Assembly (NCBI RefSeq): GCF_017872975.1 | Contig: NZ_JAGGJP010000003.1 | Span: forward strand, 62,001 to 126,000 | Direction of reading: 5' to 3' | Origin: Rubellimicrobium aerolatum | GTDB taxonomy: Bacteria > Pseudomonadota > Alphaproteobacteria > Rhodobacterales > Rhodobacteraceae | DNA: 64,000 nt | Shown here: positions 61,300 through 64,000 of the stretch, piece after piece | How the letters are laid out: each line of letters starts with the position of its first letter | Position numbering within the stretch: position 1 is the stretch's first letter | Notes under the pieces: generated by a model | Database searches by the model: none | What the model was told of the DNA's origin: nothing | Seen by the model: only the letters and a program-made list of their open reading frames with translations | Translations under genes and position numbers: made by a program

Positions 61300-61824
61300 A
61301 TGCAAGACACGCCCGACGCCCCCGAAGGGGCCGCCCCCGCGCCTGTCGCGGCGCCCAAGGTCAGCCAGCGCATCCTCGCGCAGTACATCCGCGACCTCAG
61401 CTTCGAGAACGTGCTGGCCCGCAAGGGAGCCACCGGCGACGTCACGCCCGAGATCGCCGTGCAGGTGAGCCTCGACGGCCGCAAGCGCAGCGGCATCGAC
61501 AACCAGTACGAGGTGACGACCAAGCTCACCGCCACCTCCAAGGGCAAGGCCACGGGCGACGTCCTTTTCGTGGTCGAACTCGAATACGTGGGCGTCTTCC
61601 AGATCGAGGGCGTGCCCGAGAACCAGATCCACCCCTATCTCCTGATCGAGTGCCCGCGCATCACCTTCCCGTTCGTGCGGCGCATCGTCTCGGACGTGAC
61701 CCGGGATGGCGGCTTCCCGCCCCTGAATCTCGAGATGATCGATTTCGTGGCGCTTTACCGCAACGAGATCGCGCGTCGCGTCCAGGCGAACCAGCCCGCC
61801 GCCGCCCCGCGCCTGGACGCCTGA
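61300..61824 (+). CDS. secB: Protein-export chaperone SecB
   Basis: 174 residues, ATG at 61300 behind GGGAGGACCC. SecB signatures: QRILAQYIRDLSFEN, VLFVVELEYVGVFQIEGVPE, HPYLLIECPRITFPFVRRIV and GGFPPLNLEMIDFVALYRNE. It keeps preproteins unfolded and passes them to SecA. Convergent with dnaQ, 7 bp apart. Its place beside fxsA and tim44 is conserved in the group. Confidence 0.97.
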   Translation: MQDTPDAPEGAAPAPVAAPKVSQRILAQYIRDLSFENVLARKGATGDVTPEIAVQVSLDGRKRSGIDNQYEVTTKLTATSKGKATGDVLFVVELEYVGVFQIEGVPENQIHPYLLIECPRITFPFVRRIVSDVTRDGGFPPLNLEMIDFVALYRNEIARRVQANQPAAAPRLDA

Positions 61825-61831
61825 TCGCGGC

Positions 61832-62533
61832 TCAGCGCCGCCAGAGCGCCGCGTCCCCCAACCCCGCCACGAACCTTTCGTGCGCCGCCACCTCCTCCTC
61901 GGTGATCCGGGGGGGAAGCGGCACGGGACGGGGACGCGGACGCCAGGCGACCGCCTCCTCCACCGCCTGCCGGGCGGCGCGGGCGGGCGGCGCCGGCTCG
62001 GCGCCCAGGCCGAAGTCCGGTTGCCGACCGCCGATCAACTCCAGATAGACCTCGGCCAGGATCTGGCTGTCGAGAAGCGCGCCGTGCAGCGTCCGCGCCG
62101 AGTTGTCGATCCCGAACCGCCGGCACAGCGCATCGAGAGAGGCCGGCGCGCCCGGGAACTTCCGCCGCGCCATCAGCACCGTGTCGATGGCGCGATCCAT
62201 CGGCATGGGAGAGTAGCCCAGCCGCCCCAGCTCATGGTTCAAGAATTTCATGTCGAAGGCGGCGTTGTGGATCACCAGCTTCGCGTCGCTCACGAACTCC
62301 ACGAACTTCGGGCCGATGGCGGCGAACTTGGGTTTGTCGCGCAGGAAGTCGTCGCCCAGGCCGTGCACCGCGAAGGCCTCGGGCGGCATCGGCCGCTCGG
62401 GATTGATGTATTCGTGGAAGGTCTGCCCCGTGGGCATATGGTTCCACAGCTCGACCGCCCCGATCTCGACGATGCGGTCGCCAGTCTCGGGCTCGAAGCC
62501 CGTGGTCTCGGTGTCGAGCACGATCTCGCGCAT
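61832..62533 (-). CDS. dnaQ: DNA polymerase III epsilon subunit (proofreading exonuclease)
   Basis: 233 residues, 3'-5' exonuclease of the DEDDh type: ExoI IVLDTETTGFEPETGD (D7, E9), ExoII LVIHNAAFDMKFLN, ExoIII-epsilon HGALLDSQILAEVY with the catalytic His/Asp. The Pro/Arg-rich tail (~residues 180-215) should bind the polymerase alpha subunit. It follows coaE on the same strand with 11 bp between. Confidence 0.96.
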   Translation of the reverse strand: MREIVLDTETTGFEPETGDRIVEIGAVELWNHMPTGQTFHEYINPERPMPPEAFAVHGLGDDFLRDKPKFAAIGPKFVEFVSDAKLVIHNAAFDMKFLNHELGRLGYSPMPMDRAIDTVLMARRKFPGAPASLDALCRRFGIDNSARTLHGALLDSQILAEVYLELIGGRQPDFGLGAEPAPPARAARQAVEEAVAWRPRPRPVPLPPRITEEEVAAHERFVAGLGDAALWRR

Positions 62534-62544
62534 GGGAGGCTCCT

Positions 62545-63132
62545 CTAGGCCGCGCCGTTTCGGATGTCGGACAGGATCTGTCGCACGGCGACGCGGGCGT
62601 CCTCAAGGGTCTCGGTCGGCACGACCCAGCGCGCCCGCGCCCGCTTCTCCGCGTCCGGCATCTGCCGCGCGACCAGCATCGCGGCCCCCGCCCGGTCGAG
62701 CCCGGGCCGCGCCAGCAGCCGCGCCATCTGCGTCTCCGACCGGGCCGAGGCCACCGCGACCCCGTCGCAATCCGCGTCGATCCCCCGCTCGAACAGCAGC
62801 GGCACGTCCAGCACGACGATGTCGCCCTGGGCCACGGCCAGGAACCGCGCCCGGTCCTCGGCCACCAGCGGATGAACGACCGCCTCCAGCCGGGGGAACA
62901 GCGACGGATCGCGCTCCAGCGCCTCGCGCAGGGCCGGCCGGCTCACCGCGCCATCGACCACCGCGTCCGGCACCAGCACCGCCACGGGCGCGACTGCCGC
63001 CCCCCCCGGCGCATAGAGCGCATGAACCGCCACGTCCGCGTCCCAGACCGCCAGCCCCTCGTCGCGGAACATCGCGGCCGTGGTGGATTTCCCCATGCCG
63101 ATGGAGCCCGTGAGCCCCAGCACGAAGGCCAT
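62545..63132 (-). CDS. coaE: Dephospho-CoA kinase
   Basis: 195 residues, final step of coenzyme A synthesis. P-loop GLTGSIGMGKST (6-17), DADVAVHALYAPGGAAV, VLDVPLLFERG and the lid region ARPGLDRAGAAMLVARQMP. The start overlaps the aroE stop by one base (TGATG-type). Complete. Confidence 0.95.
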   Translation of the reverse strand: MAFVLGLTGSIGMGKSTTAAMFRDEGLAVWDADVAVHALYAPGGAAVAPVAVLVPDAVVDGAVSRPALREALERDPSLFPRLEAVVHPLVAEDRARFLAVAQGDIVVLDVPLLFERGIDADCDGVAVASARSETQMARLLARPGLDRAGAAMLVARQMPDAEKRARARWVVPTETLEDARVAVRQILSDIRNGAA

Positions 63133-63959
63133 CAGGCCATCACCGCCGCGCGCAAGGCGTCGTCCACCTCGGGCCGGACCCCGAACCAGCGCGCGAAGGC
63201 CGGCACCGCCTGATGCAGCAGCATCCCGAGCCCGTCCACCGCGACAGCCCCCGCCGCCCTGGCCTCCCGCAAGAGCCGCGTCTCCAGGGGCGCATAGACG
63301 AGGTCCATCACCACCTGTCCCTGCCGCAGCCCGTCCAGGGGCACCCGCAGCCCGGGCTTGCCCACCATGCCGAGCGAGGTCGTGTTCACGATCATTCGCC
63401 CTTCCTCCACCGCGTTCCCCGCCTGCACCCAATCGAAGACCCGCACCCGTTCGCCGAACTCCCCGGCCAGGGCGTCGGCGTTCTCCCGCGTGCGGTTCGT
63501 CAGCAGCACCTCCGGCGCGCCCGCGTCGAGCAGCGCCACGATCACCGCCCGCGCCGCGCCCCCGGCGCCCAGCACCGTCGCTGGCCCCGCGCCGGCGTCC
63601 CACTCCGGCGCGCCCTGCCGCAGCGATTCCAGGAACCCCTCGCCATCGGTGTTGTCCGCGAGGATGCGGCCATCCTCGAAGACGAGCAGGTTCGCCGCCC
63701 CGATCCGCCGCGCCCGCTCCGTCGCCTCGTCGGCGAGCGCGAGGGCGGCGGCCTTGTGGGGGATCGTCACGTTCACGCCCCGGAACCCCGCCTTGGGCAA
63801 GGCGCGCAGCACCTCCGCGAGATCCGCCTCGCCCACGTCCATCGCGACGTAGTCCCCGGCGATCCCGTGCCGGGCGAGCCAGTGGCGGTGAAGCTTGGGG
63901 GAACGCGAATGCGTGACAGGGCGTCCGACGACGCCGGCCAGGGGGAAGGAGCTGCTCAT
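63132..63959 (-). CDS. aroE: Shikimate dehydrogenase
   Basis: 275 residues. NADPH-dependent reduction of 3-dehydroshikimate in aromatic amino acid synthesis. Substrate-site blocks GVVGRPVTHSRSPKLHRHWL and FRGVNVTIPHKAAALALAD (catalytic Lys and Asp further on in NTDGEGFLESL), nucleotide-binding GAGGAARAVIVALLDAGAPE and TSLGMVGKPGLRVPLDGL. ATG at 63959. The run aroE-coaE-dnaQ is typical of the region near oriC in Rhodobacteraceae. Another coding frame ending with an ATGA overlap (stop 63956) may lie upstream at the window edge, but only ~15 codons are visible. Confidence 0.96.
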   Translation of the reverse strand: MSSSFPLAGVVGRPVTHSRSPKLHRHWLARHGIAGDYVAMDVGEADLAEVLRALPKAGFRGVNVTIPHKAAALALADEATERARRIGAANLLVFEDGRILADNTDGEGFLESLRQGAPEWDAGAGPATVLGAGGAARAVIVALLDAGAPEVLLTNRTRENADALAGEFGERVRVFDWVQAGNAVEEGRMIVNTTSLGMVGKPGLRVPLDGLRQGQVVMDLVYAPLETRLLREARAAGAVAVDGLGMLLHQAVPAFARWFGVRPEVDDALRAAVMA

Positions 63960-64000
63960 GCCGGGATGCTCCCCCGCACCGACAGGAAAGACAAGAGGGG

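Noticed and set aside
63956-64000. C-terminus of another minus-strand gene (maf-like position) at the right edge
   Set aside because: A frame ending with an ATGA overlap exists, but the ~15 visible codons (ending FLSVRGSIPA) are too few and do not resemble a known C-terminus.

Overview
The window is a chromosomal segment from a very GC-rich alphaproteobacterium of the Rhodobacteraceae (Rhodobacterales) type. Support comes from the RegB/SenC/RegA redox group, a kinase-less DivL-like PAS protein, the order tsaE-amgK-murU-addB-addA-trxA-hslV-hslU, the run smr-mltA-tim44-fxsA-secB-dnaQ-coaE-aroE, CtrA-type TTAA-N7-TTAA boxes, and an intergenic double-hairpin repeat typical of the group. Two near-identical parS palindromes (19.6 and 41.2 kb) suggest a replicon arm close to oriC. 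Genes are packed tightly, with many ATGA or GTGA start/stop overlaps.

Layout. Bases 1-9389 are a flagellar locus: the 3' end of fliP, a 1.25 kb stretch with no recognisable gene, then on the minus strand motB, flgE, flgK, flgL and flgI, plus a two-gene unit (TPR-glycosyltransferase-like protein and a DUF6165-type protein) that may modify the flagellum. Bases 9448-12235 hold a Gfo/Idh/MocA oxidoreductase coupled to a ThuA-like protein, and a TauE/SafE permease. Transaldolase (12366-13328) ends at the Rhodobacteraceae-type repeat. Bases 13473-19604 are the phosphate regulon pstS-pstC-pstA-pstB-phoU-phoB, with a PHO-box-like array in front of pstS and no phoR.

Bases 19798-30763 look like accessory DNA: an LLM-class flavoprotein, a TonB-dependent receptor, an XdhC-like chaperone, a MocA/MobA-type nucleotidyltransferase, a catalase-family protein overlapping a PaoABC-type molybdenum hydroxylase, a decayed short-chain dehydrogenase, and tRNA-Thr(CGT). 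Bases 30881-34819 carry hemY, a mitofilin-like gene and hemD (minus). They are divergent from tsaD-gpsA-EVE (plus), and tsaD contains a repeat-built in-frame insertion. Next come a 64-residue membrane protein, ahcY, an HD hydrolase, a 36-residue candidate small gene, a LysR regulator, and regA/senC divergent from regB.

Bases 43984-56521 are one plus-strand run: the DivL-like PAS protein, tsaE, the cell-wall recycling pair amgK-murU, the AddAB recombination nuclease, thioredoxin and the HslUV protease. The minus-strand run at 56509-60594 (metallophosphoesterase, DAG-kinase-like, Smr, MltA, Tim44-like), then fxsA and secB on plus and dnaQ, coaE and aroE on minus, complete the window.

Themes: CtrA-linked cell-cycle and motility control (boxes before motB, flgE and the PAS gene), redox control (RegBA/SenC), phosphate control (PhoB), and a self-contained molybdenum-enzyme module. 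The most unusual sequence feature is the cluster of TGTCCGGACA palindromes inside tsaD. All calls were made by reading the sequence; no database search was run.
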